Positions 50,698-59,355 are shown, counted from the stretch's first letter. The stretch is DNA of 64,000 nucleotides from Aridibacter sp965216195 (GCA_965216195.1 OZ244151.1:1178001-1242000); one strand, 5' to 3'. Program-made: numbers and translations. Notes: generated from the letters alone by a model not told the origin.

Positions 50698-50993
50698 TGA
50701 GGTATTTCTTTTTTACGATCCACACAACTCCGAAGCGCGCCGAGGTTTCAGACGAGTTTGCTCTGGACACGCTTCATAAACACACGGCATATTTTAAGGA
50801 GTTGGGCGCGGAGGGAAAGTGTATGTTTGCCGGCCCCCTTCTAGATCGAACAACCGATCTGGGCGGCGGACTCTACGGTTTTCAATGCGAAACGGAAGAA
50901 GAGGCAAGAGAATTGGCAGAAAAGGACCCCCTCGTAGCGGAAGGAATATACAGCTACAGGATTTACGAATGGCAAAAGGTCGTGCCGGAATAA
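50697..50993 (+). CDS. YciI-like (YCII domain) protein
   Basis: 98 residues, dimeric ferredoxin-like fold. Visible: RYFFFTIHTTP, LHKHTAYFKELGAEGKCMFAGPLLDRTTDLGGGLYGF with the catalytic-type Asp of G-P-L-L-D, and EARELAEKDPLVAEGIYSYRIYEW. Members include chlorinated-muconolactone dehalogenase and other small catabolic enzymes. Coupled to the MFS gene (overlapping start/stop). Confidence 0.85.
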   Translation: MRYFFFTIHTTPKRAEVSDEFALDTLHKHTAYFKELGAEGKCMFAGPLLDRTTDLGGGLYGFQCETEEEARELAEKDPLVAEGIYSYRIYEWQKVVPE

Positions 50994-51019
50994 AATTAGG
51001 ATTTTGGTATCAAGGACTA

Positions 51020-51236
51020 GTTAAGCAAGCGGTCTACGACCGCGTTTCAACTCAAACGCCGATTTATTAACAACAACGACGGTCAGAGACCGTCTACTTA
51101 ACGATTCAAATTGTTAGTTCGATGACGATTGTAAAAACGACAAAAGAAGTCGTTAAGCAAGCGGTCTTTGACCGCGATATAATTCGATCGACGATTTGTT
51201 AAAAAGAATGACGGTCAGAGACCGTCTATTTAACGA
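51020..51236. repeat. Two 85-bp copies of a twin-palindrome element
   Basis: Copy A 51020-51104 and copy B 51152-51236 each start GTTAAGCAAGC and end TTAACGA. Each holds palindromes GCGGTC-N3-GACCGC (51029-51043; 51161-51175) and GACGGTC-AGA-GACCGTC (51078-51094; 51210-51226). The arms of both palindromes share GGTC/GACC cores. This is a BIME-like arrangement. It fills the 50994-51261 gap; no gene there. Confidence 0.9.
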
Positions 51237-51261
51237 CGCAATATGCCTGAATAATTTGATT

Positions 51262-52038
51262 ATGAAGAAAATCTGCTTAATTGTCGCCCTTTGTTTAGTT
51301 GCTTCAACGGCTGCGTTTGACCAAACCGAGCCGTTTACGCCAAAACTTTTTAATCAATTTGTAAAAATGCGGGTTGGCACAGGCGAGCCTGTATATTGGT
51401 ACTGCGTCGGTGAAGTTTACGAATATCCGAGCGGAAAATTACTCGCGAAAGTCGAAGGAGTCGATACCGCGAGGTTGATAAAAAGTGAATCGACAACAAC
51501 AAAAAAACTTCAGCTTTCACGGAAAATCTTTTTCTACAGAAACCCCGCAAATAACGAAATAATGCGTGAATACGGGGGCAAGAAGGTCACTCCGATTGCC
51601 TATCCGTATCAGCAAATAACCTATGAATATAAGGGTGGCAAGTTGCTTTCGGGCGTTGTGCAAGGCAAGGCGCCGCGCATTCAAAGGATCAAATCTACCG
51701 GAAACAATTTGGTTAGAAATTTTGGGGGACTTAAAGTTTTTTCGGCGCCGCTCTTTTTAAACTTTGGAAACTACCAGGCTTATGAAAACTATGATTTTTT
51801 CCTACAGACCAGAGCTAAAAAGCGGGTTCCGAAATATCAACTGAGTTGGGTTAGACGGGGAAGTTTGCCGCCATTTTTTGGCGGTGGCGACAGCGTTTTT
51901 CAGCTCGTTTCTTATCGAATCGACAAATACCAGAAGCTCCCAGCATCGATCCGTAGAGTCTTAGAAAAAGAAGCGCGAATGTGGATGAATCCCCCGCGGG
52001 ATTTGAAAGAGATTGAGGAACTGCAAAAGGCAGAGTAG
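51262..52038 (+). CDS. Secreted DUF1838-family protein
   Basis: 258 residues from ATG 51262 (MKKICLIVALCLVASTAAF, signal peptide); the frame from 51196 lies in the palindrome element. Paralogue of the 16503 protein, sharing the YWYCVGEVYEYPSGK start-block, NFGNYQAYENYDFFLQTR and LSWVRRGSLPPFFGGGD in place of VSWTRVGPWLPWM. The mature protein is beta-rich and basic. Function unknown. It is the only gene between the repeat element and the 52101 gene, so it probably has its own promoter. Confidence 0.75.
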   Translation: MKKICLIVALCLVASTAAFDQTEPFTPKLFNQFVKMRVGTGEPVYWYCVGEVYEYPSGKLLAKVEGVDTARLIKSESTTTKKLQLSRKIFFYRNPANNEIMREYGGKKVTPIAYPYQQITYEYKGGKLLSGVVQGKAPRIQRIKSTGNNLVRNFGGLKVFSAPLFLNFGNYQAYENYDFFLQTRAKKRVPKYQLSWVRRGSLPPFFGGGDSVFQLVSYRIDKYQKLPASIRRVLEKEARMWMNPPRDLKEIEELQKAE

Positions 52039-52100
52039 GTAGCTAATGTTGTAACTTACGTTAGGGAAGGTAATCTAAGCAATAATAAGGTTTATATCAC

Positions 52101-52526
52101 TCATGATTTTAGCCAATCCCCAATTCCGTAAGGGTCGTCCGCGGGTTGCGAAAAATGTTCGTGAATGACCTTCCATTCACTATCGATTTTCTCAAAAACA
52201 AATGTTCCCCTAAACTTGATTTTCTTTTCATTGCCAGCGATAACCGCCTTTAATTCTACGACGCCAGCCAGAAATCCCATATTTCCAGCCACCTTTGATT
52301 GAAGATGCTTGATCCAGTTGCATTCCAATACCGAAATATCCGCATCGACGAAGTCACGCCAGCCCCTCTCAACATTTTCATAACCTAAGGTCGCCCAACG
52401 AGGGCCCTCTACGAAAACGAGTAGGTCTTCAGACTTTGCGTAGGTAGCAAGAATCGTTTTGATATCTTTTTTGATAACTGCAGTAAAATGCTCGTCGTTT
52501 TTCCAGTTTAGCTCAACATTCTTCAT
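52101..52526 (-). CDS. SnoaL/NTF2-like small protein
   Basis: 141 residues, no signal peptide. NTF2-like features: DIKTILATYAKSEDLLVFVEGPRWATLGYENVERGWRDFV at the N-terminus and KIKFRGTFVFEKIDSEWKVIHEHFSQP at the end, the pattern of SnoaL-3/DUF4440-type and CaMKII-association-like domains. Convergent with the DUF1838 gene. Function unknown; probably a small-molecule-binding or stress-linked protein. Confidence 0.75.
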   Translation of the reverse strand: MKNVELNWKNDEHFTAVIKKDIKTILATYAKSEDLLVFVEGPRWATLGYENVERGWRDFVDADISVLECNWIKHLQSKVAGNMGFLAGVVELKAVIAGNEKKIKFRGTFVFEKIDSEWKVIHEHFSQPADDPYGIGDWLKS

Positions 52527-52665
52527 ATGTTCTGGAAAAAAATAGCAGTAAAGGGCCGGTTTTACAATCGAAAAAAAGACGAGCCAGATTACTGACTCGC
52601 CTCTTTTGCTTCGGAATTGGTCTATTGGCTATACGTCTTATCCTTTAACAGACAAAACTGTTACT

Positions 52666-52817
52666 TCACTTTCCCGTGAATTTATCAACCAATTCCTCGA
52701 CGGAATGATTCTTTATTAAACAAAGAACCGGGGTAGCCGACTCCCAATTCATGACGGACATTCTCAGACCGCAAACATAATCGGCCGTGTAGATCGTTGG
52801 TTTCTTGTATTTTCCAT
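52666..52817 (-). pseudogene. Possible small frameshifted gene
   Basis: A strong Shine-Dalgarno GGAGGT (52829-52824) stands 6 nt before ATG 52817, but that frame stops after 17 codons (52764). In another frame the same stretch reads KPTIYTADYVCGLRM, then NWESATPVLCLIKN, then HSVEELVDKFTGK-stop (52666), which looks like real protein. A single frameshift near the start would join the two. The rest of the 52527-52914 gap shows no other gene; TTAAGT-N5-ACTTAA lies at about 52840-52856. Confidence 0.35.
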
Positions 52818-52914
52818 TATTAGACCTCCGGGTATAAATTAAGTATCTGACTTAAATACACCACAGGTCATGGAATAATGACAATATCTTTTTTGATCGA
52901 AAATGATTGGGAAA

Positions 52915-54096
52915 CTATGCGGAGAATTTGCTCACTAAAACCTGCACACTAAACCAAGACATCAGCGCGACAACGAGCCAACCGGCGATTTGAAGCCAAA
53001 GCGGGTGTTTGTAATCACCAACAATTTTTATCTTACGAGAAGCCAGAAGCACGAGTGCGAGTCCGATCGGCAGTATAAATCCATTTATGGTTCCCGCTAA
53101 AACGAGAATGAGTGCCGGTTTTCCAATCGAGGCGAAAATGATTGTTGAAATGGAAATAAAGGCGATTATTAAATACTTGGAGTAATCGTTTAGCTTTTCA
53201 TTGAAAGTTTTGAGGAATGAAACGGAGGTGTAGGCGGCACCAATTAAAGACGTTATGCCGGCGCACCAGATCACGACCCCAAAGATTTTATAGCCGATTT
53301 CGCCCGCTCCGTGTTGGAAAATGCTGGCCGCCGGATTTGAAGCCGTAAATGTAAAGCCCATCGTGAGCACACCGAGCGCTGCAAAAAAAAGTAAGAAACG
53401 AATCACCGCTGTGAGCAAAATACCTGTGGTCGCTGCCGTGTTTACCTCGCGAAGCGATTCCTGTCCAGAGATTCCCGCATCGATCAGGCGATGTACGCCG
53501 GCAAACGTAATATATCCTCCAACCGTTCCGCCGACGAGCGTGACGATAGCAAAGGGGGAAATCGTTTCTGGATAAAAAGTACGATAAATTGCCTCGCCAA
53601 GCGGCGGTCTTGAAACAAAAACGATATAAATTATCAAAACGAGCATTAAAAAACCGAGGATTTTTACAAATAAATCCATGGCCTTGCCGGCGTCCTTAAA
53701 AAGAAAGATTCCGATTCCGATAAGTCCGCTGATTAAGGCGCCAACTTCGGGAGAGATGCCAAATAACACTTCGAGCCCAAGACCCGCACCGGCAACGTTT
53801 CCGGTATTAAAGGCGAGTCCGCCAAAAACAATGAGAGCAGCAAGCAAATAACCCGTTCCCGGTATTGTCTTGTTTGCAACGTCCTGCCCGCGTTTGCCGC
53901 TAACCGATAAAACTCGCCATATGTTTAGCTGGGCAAAAATATCGATTATCACAGAAAGAAGGATCACAAAACCAAAACTTGCCATGAGTTTTTGAGAAAA
54001 ATCGGCGGTTTGCGTGAGAAAGCCAGGCCCCACGGCTGAGGTCGCCATTAGAAATGCCGCTCCCAAAATCACCGAAGAAAGTTTTCGTTTTTCCAT
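52915..54096 (-). CDS. NRAMP-like membrane transporter (YcsG type)
   Basis: 393 residues, about 11 transmembrane helices. The opening SAVGPGFLTQTADF aligns with the first helix of NRAMP metal transporters, but the metal-binding DPGN motif is replaced by TQTA, and the helix-6 MPH motif is absent (GGTVGGYITFAGVH). So it is probably not a Mn/Fe carrier. Last gene of the oxoprolinase operon, 12 bp after PxpA; in Bacillus subtilis the NRAMP-like ycsG sits in the same setting, next to ycsF. A role in oxoproline uptake is inferred. Confidence 0.85.
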   Translation of the reverse strand: MEKRKLSSVILGAAFLMATSAVGPGFLTQTADFSQKLMASFGFVILLSVIIDIFAQLNIWRVLSVSGKRGQDVANKTIPGTGYLLAALIVFGGLAFNTGNVAGAGLGLEVLFGISPEVGALISGLIGIGIFLFKDAGKAMDLFVKILGFLMLVLIIYIVFVSRPPLGEAIYRTFYPETISPFAIVTLVGGTVGGYITFAGVHRLIDAGISGQESLREVNTAATTGILLTAVIRFLLFFAALGVLTMGFTFTASNPAASIFQHGAGEIGYKIFGVVIWCAGITSLIGAAYTSVSFLKTFNEKLNDYSKYLIIAFISISTIIFASIGKPALILVLAGTINGFILPIGLALVLLASRKIKIVGDYKHPLWLQIAGWLVVALMSWFSVQVLVSKFSA

Positions 54097-54107
54097 AATC
54101 GTGCTGC

Positions 54108-54869
54108 TCAGGTTAGAGGCTTTTCGATTTCTACACCATGTTTTATAAGTTTCTGTCGAATTTCTTTTGCAAAGGCTACGGCATTTTCACCGTCGCCGTG
54201 AATACAGACGGTATCCGCATTGAGCGAAACTTTTTCACCGTTTACGGCTATAACGCGATTTTCGGTGATCATTTCCAAAACCTGGGCTGCGGCTATATCT
54301 ACGTCTCGGATTAGAGCGCCGGATTGGCTCCGTGGAGTTAAACTGCCGTCCGCCTGATATGTCCGATCGGCGAATACTTCGCTTGCAGCTTTAAGACCGG
54401 CTTCCTTCGCTTCCGAAATAAGATAGCTCCCCGCAAGGCCATACAAAAACAGATCTTTACCCGTATCGGAAACTGCCTTTGCTATTGCATTCGCAAGCTC
54501 CTTATCGCGAGCCGCTTGATTGTATAGAGCACCGTGGGGTTTTACGTGATGTAGTTTCGATCCAAGTGATTCCACAACTCCCTTAACGGCGGAGATTTGA
54601 TAGAGAATCATTTCGTAAACTTCTTTTGGCGAAATAGTCATTTCCCGCCTGCCAAATCCCTGTAGATCGGGGAACGAAGGATGAGCTCCAACTGCCACCT
54701 CATTTTCTAAGGCTATTTCAACCGTCCGGAATATCGTCGAAGGATCGCCGGCATGAAAGCCGCAGGCGATGTTTGCTGAAGAAACGTGTCTTAGCAGCTC
54801 AGCGTCGTTTCCCATCCGCCACGCGCCGAAGCTTTCTCCCATGTCGCAATTTAGATCGATTCTTGGCAT
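54108..54869 (-). CDS. pxpA: 5-oxoprolinase subunit A (LamB/YcsF family)
   Basis: 253 residues. The family start IDLNCDMGESFGAWRMGNDAELL and SANIACGFHAGDPSTI, then VKPHGALYNQAARD, VFADRTYQADGSLTPRS and CIHGDGENAVAFA are all present. PxpABC hydrolyses 5-oxo-L-proline (a spontaneous by-product of glutamine and glutathione) to glutamate with ATP; PxpA is the metal-fold subunit. Its start abuts the PxpC stop (54870), in the order B-C-A. Confidence 0.95.
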   Translation of the reverse strand: MPRIDLNCDMGESFGAWRMGNDAELLRHVSSANIACGFHAGDPSTIFRTVEIALENEVAVGAHPSFPDLQGFGRREMTISPKEVYEMILYQISAVKGVVESLGSKLHHVKPHGALYNQAARDKELANAIAKAVSDTGKDLFLYGLAGSYLISEAKEAGLKAASEVFADRTYQADGSLTPRSQSGALIRDVDIAAAQVLEMITENRVIAVNGEKVSLNADTVCIHGDGENAVAFAKEIRQKLIKHGVEIEKPLT

Positions 54870-55826
54870 TTATTGCATAAATCTTACGCCCATTCGAAGG
54901 AAACTCAAATCCCTTTCAAAGTCTTCGTAGGCTTTTTCAGCCTCGGCAAGCGAAACAACCTTGAATTGAAACTCCTCGCCCGCCCCCATTTGTGCGAGAC
55001 GCGGAAGGTCGGTTTTTATAACATGTGCAATTTTTGGATAGCCTCCCGTGGTTTGGTGATCTGCCATCAGCACGACGAGTTGTCCGTTTGGCAGGAACTG
55101 AACCGTTCCGAAATCGACGCCTGTTGAAACAAGCTCCGCGTTGTTTAAAAGGTGAAGTTGCTCGCCTTCGAGTCGATAGCCCATACGGTTTGAATCATTT
55201 GTAATCTTGTAATTTTGATTCGAAAATGCCTGCTCGCTGAGCGCCGTGAGACGCACATATTCGGCGCCTTTCAAAACCCGTATTGGTTGGGGCGAGGCAA
55301 TTTTTGAAACAAAGCTTCGAGCGAGCCGGGTAGCACGGTGTTCGGAGTTTGATCCGTTTTTGTTTTTGAACACAATACAATCACCTTTTTGAAGGCTTCT
55401 GCCCTCAAACCCGCCAGTTTCGGCAGCGAGGTTTGTACTTTTGCTGCTTAACCAGGAATCGATTTCAAATCCGCCGCCAACGGAGAAATAAGCTCGGGTT
55501 CCGTGGCGCCGTCGGTCGAAACTAAGAGTGCTGCCTTTTCGTGCAGAGCAAACTCTCCAGTTTTCAACTGGTACGTCATTAAGCATCGCTCGAAATTCGG
55601 CCCCCCCAATAGCGAAGGTCGCCGCAGATTCAAAAATGAATTCCGAGGCAGGGAAGTGTAACTCAATCCCTGCTTCATCATCACGATTGTTTAGAATTGA
55701 GTTAATCAGGCGCAAAGAGACTCTGTCCATCGCCCCGTTTGGATTGATGCCGAGGTGACGATAACCATTCCGGCCGAGGTCTTGAACAGTGTCTAATATT
55801 CCCGCTTTCGTAACCCGAAGTCCCAT
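54870..55826 (-). CDS. pxpC: 5-oxoprolinase subunit C (biotin-dependent carboxyltransferase-like)
   Basis: 318 residues, KipA/PxpC family: LRVTKAGILDTVQDLGRNGYRHLGINPNGAMDRVSLRLIN, GIELHFPA, FSVGGGFEID, NRMGYRLEG and STGVDFGTVQFLPNGQLVVLMADHQTTGGYPKIAHV. Forms the catalytic complex with PxpB. It lies exactly between PxpB (starts 55827) and PxpA with no spacer, suggesting a coupled stoichiometric complex. Confidence 0.95.
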   Translation of the reverse strand: MGLRVTKAGILDTVQDLGRNGYRHLGINPNGAMDRVSLRLINSILNNRDDEAGIELHFPASEFIFESAATFAIGGAEFRAMLNDVPVENWRVCSARKGSTLSFDRRRHGTRAYFSVGGGFEIDSWLSSKSTNLAAETGGFEGRSLQKGDCIVFKNKNGSNSEHRATRLARSFVSKIASPQPIRVLKGAEYVRLTALSEQAFSNQNYKITNDSNRMGYRLEGEQLHLLNNAELVSTGVDFGTVQFLPNGQLVVLMADHQTTGGYPKIAHVIKTDLPRLAQMGAGEEFQFKVVSLAEAEKAYEDFERDLSFLRMGVRFMQ

Positions 55827-56513
55827 TTATTCCTCTATGAATTTTACCCGATCGCCCGCTTTAAGAAGTGCAGGAGGATCTTCCGTTGCGTCAAAAAGCT
55901 TTGTTTTTGTTCGTCCGATAATTTGCCAGCCTCCCGGAGACTGAAGCGGATAAATCCCTGTTTGGCTTCCGGCGATTCCCACGCTACCTTTTGCAACTTT
56001 TGTTGCGGGACTCTCTTTTCGCGGCGTAGCAATTCTCTCGTCGAGTTTTCCCATATATGGGAAACCCGGAAGAAATCCAAGCATAAAAACGCGGTAAGTT
56101 TTCGATAAGAATATCTCCAATACTTTTTCTTTTGATAATCCGTTTGCCTCCGCTACATGATCTAAATCCGGTGCGTCTTTTGGCGAAAACGAAGCCGGGA
56201 TTTCAACCGTTTTAAAATCGGCTGAGGTCTTTACCTCGGTCTTCTGGATCGCGATCTCGACAAAGCTTTTTACGATTTCAAAACCGGTAAGTGCCGTTCT
56301 GAAGTTTCGCTTAGATTTTTTTAGATCGAAAAAAAGCGTTAGCGACGAATATGCTGGGACGCTTTCCCGAAAACCTGGAAAAGGATCTGATTCGATTTGT
56401 GCGGCGAGAGAGGCAACGACATCGCTTAATTCTTCCGATATTTCATTTCCGAAGTTTACGATCAACGCACATTCGCCTAATGGCGAAATCTTACATTTAG
56501 GCGGCGTTTTCAT
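55827..56513 (-). CDS. pxpB: 5-oxoprolinase subunit B (KipI family)
   Basis: 228 residues. Family blocks: SPLGECALIVNFGNEISEE, FKTVEIPASF, VAEANGLSKEKVLEIFLSKTYRVFMLGFLPGFPYMGKLDERIATPRKESPATKVAKGSVGIAGSQTGIYPLQSPGGWQIIGRT (shown here as key parts LGFLPGFPYMG and GSVGIAG). In Bacillus the orthologue KipI also inhibits a sporulation kinase; no such kinase is implied here. First gene of the Pxp cluster, 23 bp after the ABC ATPase. Confidence 0.95.
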   Translation of the reverse strand: MKTPPKCKISPLGECALIVNFGNEISEELSDVVASLAAQIESDPFPGFRESVPAYSSLTLFFDLKKSKRNFRTALTGFEIVKSFVEIAIQKTEVKTSADFKTVEIPASFSPKDAPDLDHVAEANGLSKEKVLEIFLSKTYRVFMLGFLPGFPYMGKLDERIATPRKESPATKVAKGSVGIAGSQTGIYPLQSPGGWQIIGRTKTKLFDATEDPPALLKAGDRVKFIEE

Positions 56514-56536
56514 AACAGAATTTAGTAACTGCCTTG

Positions 56537-57502
56537 CTAGTCGTAACTTTCTAAGACGTCAAGAAGAGTTGGTTTTTCAGTCTCAACGTCGAGAATCTTT
56601 GCACCCTTTTCGTTTAAATCTGCGAGCGTTGCGCCCAAAAGGTTATCGTCGGCTTCGCGGTCGAATGTCAGTGTAATAGTGTCTTCTTTTTCTTCGACTT
56701 CAAAATCTGTGAGTCTATTTAGCGTGATCAAGCTGTCTTCCAAAACCCCTTTTAGATCTATTCTTACTTTCTGTGTAGGCTTGTGCGAACGACGCAAATT
56801 CGAGGGTTTATCGATTGCGCGTATCGTCCCTTCGGAAATTATCGCGACACGATTGCAAAGTTCTTCAATTTCAGAAAGATTGTGAGAGGTAAGAAGGATT
56901 GAAACGCCCTCGATTGATTCGATCAGTTTCCTCATATTTGCGGCAGCTAGGGGGTCAAGCGAACGCGTCGGTTCGTCTAGCAGCAAAACTTGCGGCTTGG
57001 CAAGAAGTGCACGTGCAACCGCGAGTCGCTGCTTGTTTCCGGTCGAAAGATCAGAAAATCGGCGCTTCGCGAGTTTTGAAAGATCGAGTTGCCTAAAAAG
57101 TTCGTTGACACGGTTTTTCGCATCCGCATCAGTCATACCAAAAAGGCGAGAGAAAAACATCAGATTTTGACGACAAGTCAGACGCCAGTAAAACGAACGC
57201 TCTTCGGCAGTCGCCAGCCCAACCAGCGAACGAACCTTCACATCATCATTAACCGAATCAAAACCCTTGACCGAAACGCTTCCGCTAGTCGGTTGAACGA
57301 GCGTCGCAATTATTTTGGTAAGCGTTGTCTTGCCAGCACCATTTCTTCCAATTAAACCAAAAATCTCGCCGTTTTCGATTTCAAGCGAAACGTCCCGCAG
57401 CGCTTCAACCTCATCTTCTAGTTTCATCCGGAAAAACTTCTTAACCCGCGGAAACTGAGTCGGGTAGGTTTTTGAAAGATTTTCAACCGAGATAGCGTAC
57501 AT
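56537..57502 (-). CDS. ABC transporter ATP-binding protein (ABC-2/exporter type)
   Basis: 321 residues. Walker A GRNGAGKTT, Q-loop region, signature LSTGNKQ, Walker B VLLLDEPTRSLDP, and switch His in LLTSHNLSE. The C-terminal 80 residues (KPTQKVRIDLKGV... LADLNEKGAKILDVETEKPTLLDVLESYD) resemble exporter-type ATPases (CcmA/DrrA-like) rather than DppD/DppF. Yet it overlaps by one base a DppC permease gene and no ABC-2 permease is in the window. It may serve an exporter encoded elsewhere, or the pairing is novel. Confidence 0.88.
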   Translation of the reverse strand: MYAISVENLSKTYPTQFPRVKKFFRMKLEDEVEALRDVSLEIENGEIFGLIGRNGAGKTTLTKIIATLVQPTSGSVSVKGFDSVNDDVKVRSLVGLATAEERSFYWRLTCRQNLMFFSRLFGMTDADAKNRVNELFRQLDLSKLAKRRFSDLSTGNKQRLAVARALLAKPQVLLLDEPTRSLDPLAAANMRKLIESIEGVSILLTSHNLSEIEELCNRVAIISEGTIRAIDKPSNLRRSHKPTQKVRIDLKGVLEDSLITLNRLTDFEVEEKEDTITLTFDREADDNLLGATLADLNEKGAKILDVETEKPTLLDVLESYD

Positions 57503-58368
57503 TATCGCTTGCGTTGTTTCGGATCGAGATATTCGCGCAGACCGTCACCGATAAAGTTAAAAGCCAAAACGGTCAAAGCGAGTGCTATGCCTGGAAATAA
57601 AAGGTTGTGCGTGGCGTTGGTGAGCGTATCGATTCCGCGCGCTTCATCAATCATATTTCCCCAGGATGGATTTGGCGGTGGAAGTCCCAAGCCGAGAAAC
57701 GATAAAGACGCTTCAGCCAGCACCGCTCCCGCCATTGCCAGCGAAGCCTGCACGATCAAAGGTTGAATTGCATTTGGTAGTATATGAACAAAAAGCTGGC
57801 GCAACCCGCCCGCACCGAGTGCTCGGGCAGCCTGCACAAAATCGTATTCGCGGATTTTTAAAACCTGCCCGCGCATAACGCGCGCGTATCCCACCCAGCC
57901 GGTGATGCACATCGCGATAATCAAGTGTCTGATTCGATCGGAAGGAGCCGGATTGGTTCCGCTTAAAAACGCCACGATGGCAATTGCCAGCAGCAAACCC
58001 GGAAACGCCAAAAAGACGTTGAAAACATATCCGGAAAGAAACTTGTCCCACCAGCCACCGTAAAAACCAGCAATTGCGCCGATTATCACACCTACAATTC
58101 CCGAAATTGTTACCACGGTGATGCCAACGAAAAGTGAGACGCGCGCGCCGTAAACGATCCGCGAAAATACATCGCGTCCGAGAGCGTCCGTGCCAAACCA
58201 GTGTTTGGCACTCGGCGGTCTGTTTTCCATCGTTACTTCGCGATTGGTTGCGGAATCGATCTCATCAAACTGCTTCACCGGATCGTAGGGCGCGATCTGC
58301 GGGGCAAAAATCGCAGTGAAAATGAAAATCACGGCAATAACGAAACCTATGTAAGTTAATCGATTCAT
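57502..58368 (-). CDS. DppC-type ABC transporter permease
   Basis: 288 residues. Six-helix BPD_transp_1 permease with the N-terminal OppC_N segment; the EAA loop reads EYDFVQAARALGAGGLRQLFVHILPNAIQPLI and the end SLSFLGLGLPPPNPSWGNMIDEAR is diagnostic for DppC/OppC. It imports di- or oligopeptides with a DppB partner. Here it is 6 bp from DppB and overlaps an exporter-like ATPase. No substrate-binding protein or DppD/F gene is in the window. Confidence 0.92.
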   Translation of the reverse strand: MNRLTYIGFVIAVIFIFTAIFAPQIAPYDPVKQFDEIDSATNREVTMENRPPSAKHWFGTDALGRDVFSRIVYGARVSLFVGITVVTISGIVGVIIGAIAGFYGGWWDKFLSGYVFNVFLAFPGLLLAIAIVAFLSGTNPAPSDRIRHLIIAMCITGWVGYARVMRGQVLKIREYDFVQAARALGAGGLRQLFVHILPNAIQPLIVQASLAMAGAVLAEASLSFLGLGLPPPNPSWGNMIDEARGIDTLTNATHNLLFPGIALALTVLAFNFIGDGLREYLDPKQRKR

Positions 58369-58374
58369 TCCTGC

Positions 58375-59355
58375 TTAATTCAGCCTTATTCGAGGGTCGA
58401 GCCAACGATAAATCATATCGGTAAAAGAATTCGCTAAAATATAGGTAATGCTGATTACGAGTACTACGCCCTGGACGAGCCGATGATCGCGCGATGTGAT
58501 CCCGTCAAGCAGAAGCGTTCCGATACCTCGCCACGTAAATATTTTTTCCGTAATGATCGCGCCCGCCAATAAAACTCCAAGCTGCAAGCCCAGTATAGTT
58601 ACGACGGGAATCAAACCGTTTTTAAGCACATGTTTGTAAATTACGATTCGTTCGCTCAGGCCCTTAGCCCGCGCCGTTCGGACATAATCTTCGCCAAGTT
58701 CTTCAATCACGCTCGAGCGAACCATGCGGGTCAAAATCGCAGAAAGCGCCGCTCCAAGCGTAACCGCCGGTAAAACGATATCTTCAGGGTAATAACTCCC
58801 GGTGGGCGAAAAAACCGGGATCTGAACGGCGAAAACATATTGCAGAAGCGGTCCGATTACAAAGCCGGGCAGGCAAATTCCAATCAGAGCGAAAAAAGAC
58901 GCAAAGTTGTCGATCAGAGAATTTTTGTGCGTGCCCGCTAAAACCCCCAGGGGAATCGAGATTGAAATCGCGATAAGCAACGCCACTAGCGCGAGTTTAA
59001 TGGTGGAAGGATATCTCTCAAGGATCATATCGAGCACAGGTCGCCCGGTATCATAAGATATCCCCAGGTCACCGCGGAGAACTCCCTTCCAATATTTGAA
59101 GTAACGGTTTTCCGCGCCGTTCCATTTAAAACCATTTTCGGAATCGTAGGTAAAAAAGAAGGCGGGAACATTCAAACCGTGGCGTTCCCTAAAAGCTTCA
59201 ATCTGTTCTGGTGTGGCCTGTTCACCGAGGCGGGCGAGGGCAGGATCCCCTGGCACAAGCTCGATCAGGATTGTTACGAGCGAAACGACCGTAAAAATAA
59301 CGAGCACAAACAATCCCAAACGCTTCAGGAAGTTTATGAGTTTATATTTATTCAT
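58375..59355 (-). CDS. DppB-type ABC transporter permease
   Basis: 326 residues. DppB/OppB family: N-terminal LVTILIELVPGDPALARLGEQATPEQIEAFRERHGL, EAA loop GEDYVRTARAKGLSERIVIYKHVLKNGLIP, and C-terminal VLLAGAIITEKIFTWRGIGTLLLDGI. First gene of the operon that ends with PxpABC and the NRAMP-like carrier, which suggests peptide or pyroglutamyl-peptide uptake (inference). Confidence 0.92.
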   Translation of the reverse strand: MNKYKLINFLKRLGLFVLVIFTVVSLVTILIELVPGDPALARLGEQATPEQIEAFRERHGLNVPAFFFTYDSENGFKWNGAENRYFKYWKGVLRGDLGISYDTGRPVLDMILERYPSTIKLALVALLIAISISIPLGVLAGTHKNSLIDNFASFFALIGICLPGFVIGPLLQYVFAVQIPVFSPTGSYYPEDIVLPAVTLGAALSAILTRMVRSSVIEELGEDYVRTARAKGLSERIVIYKHVLKNGLIPVVTILGLQLGVLLAGAIITEKIFTWRGIGTLLLDGITSRDHRLVQGVVLVISITYILANSFTDMIYRWLDPRIRLN

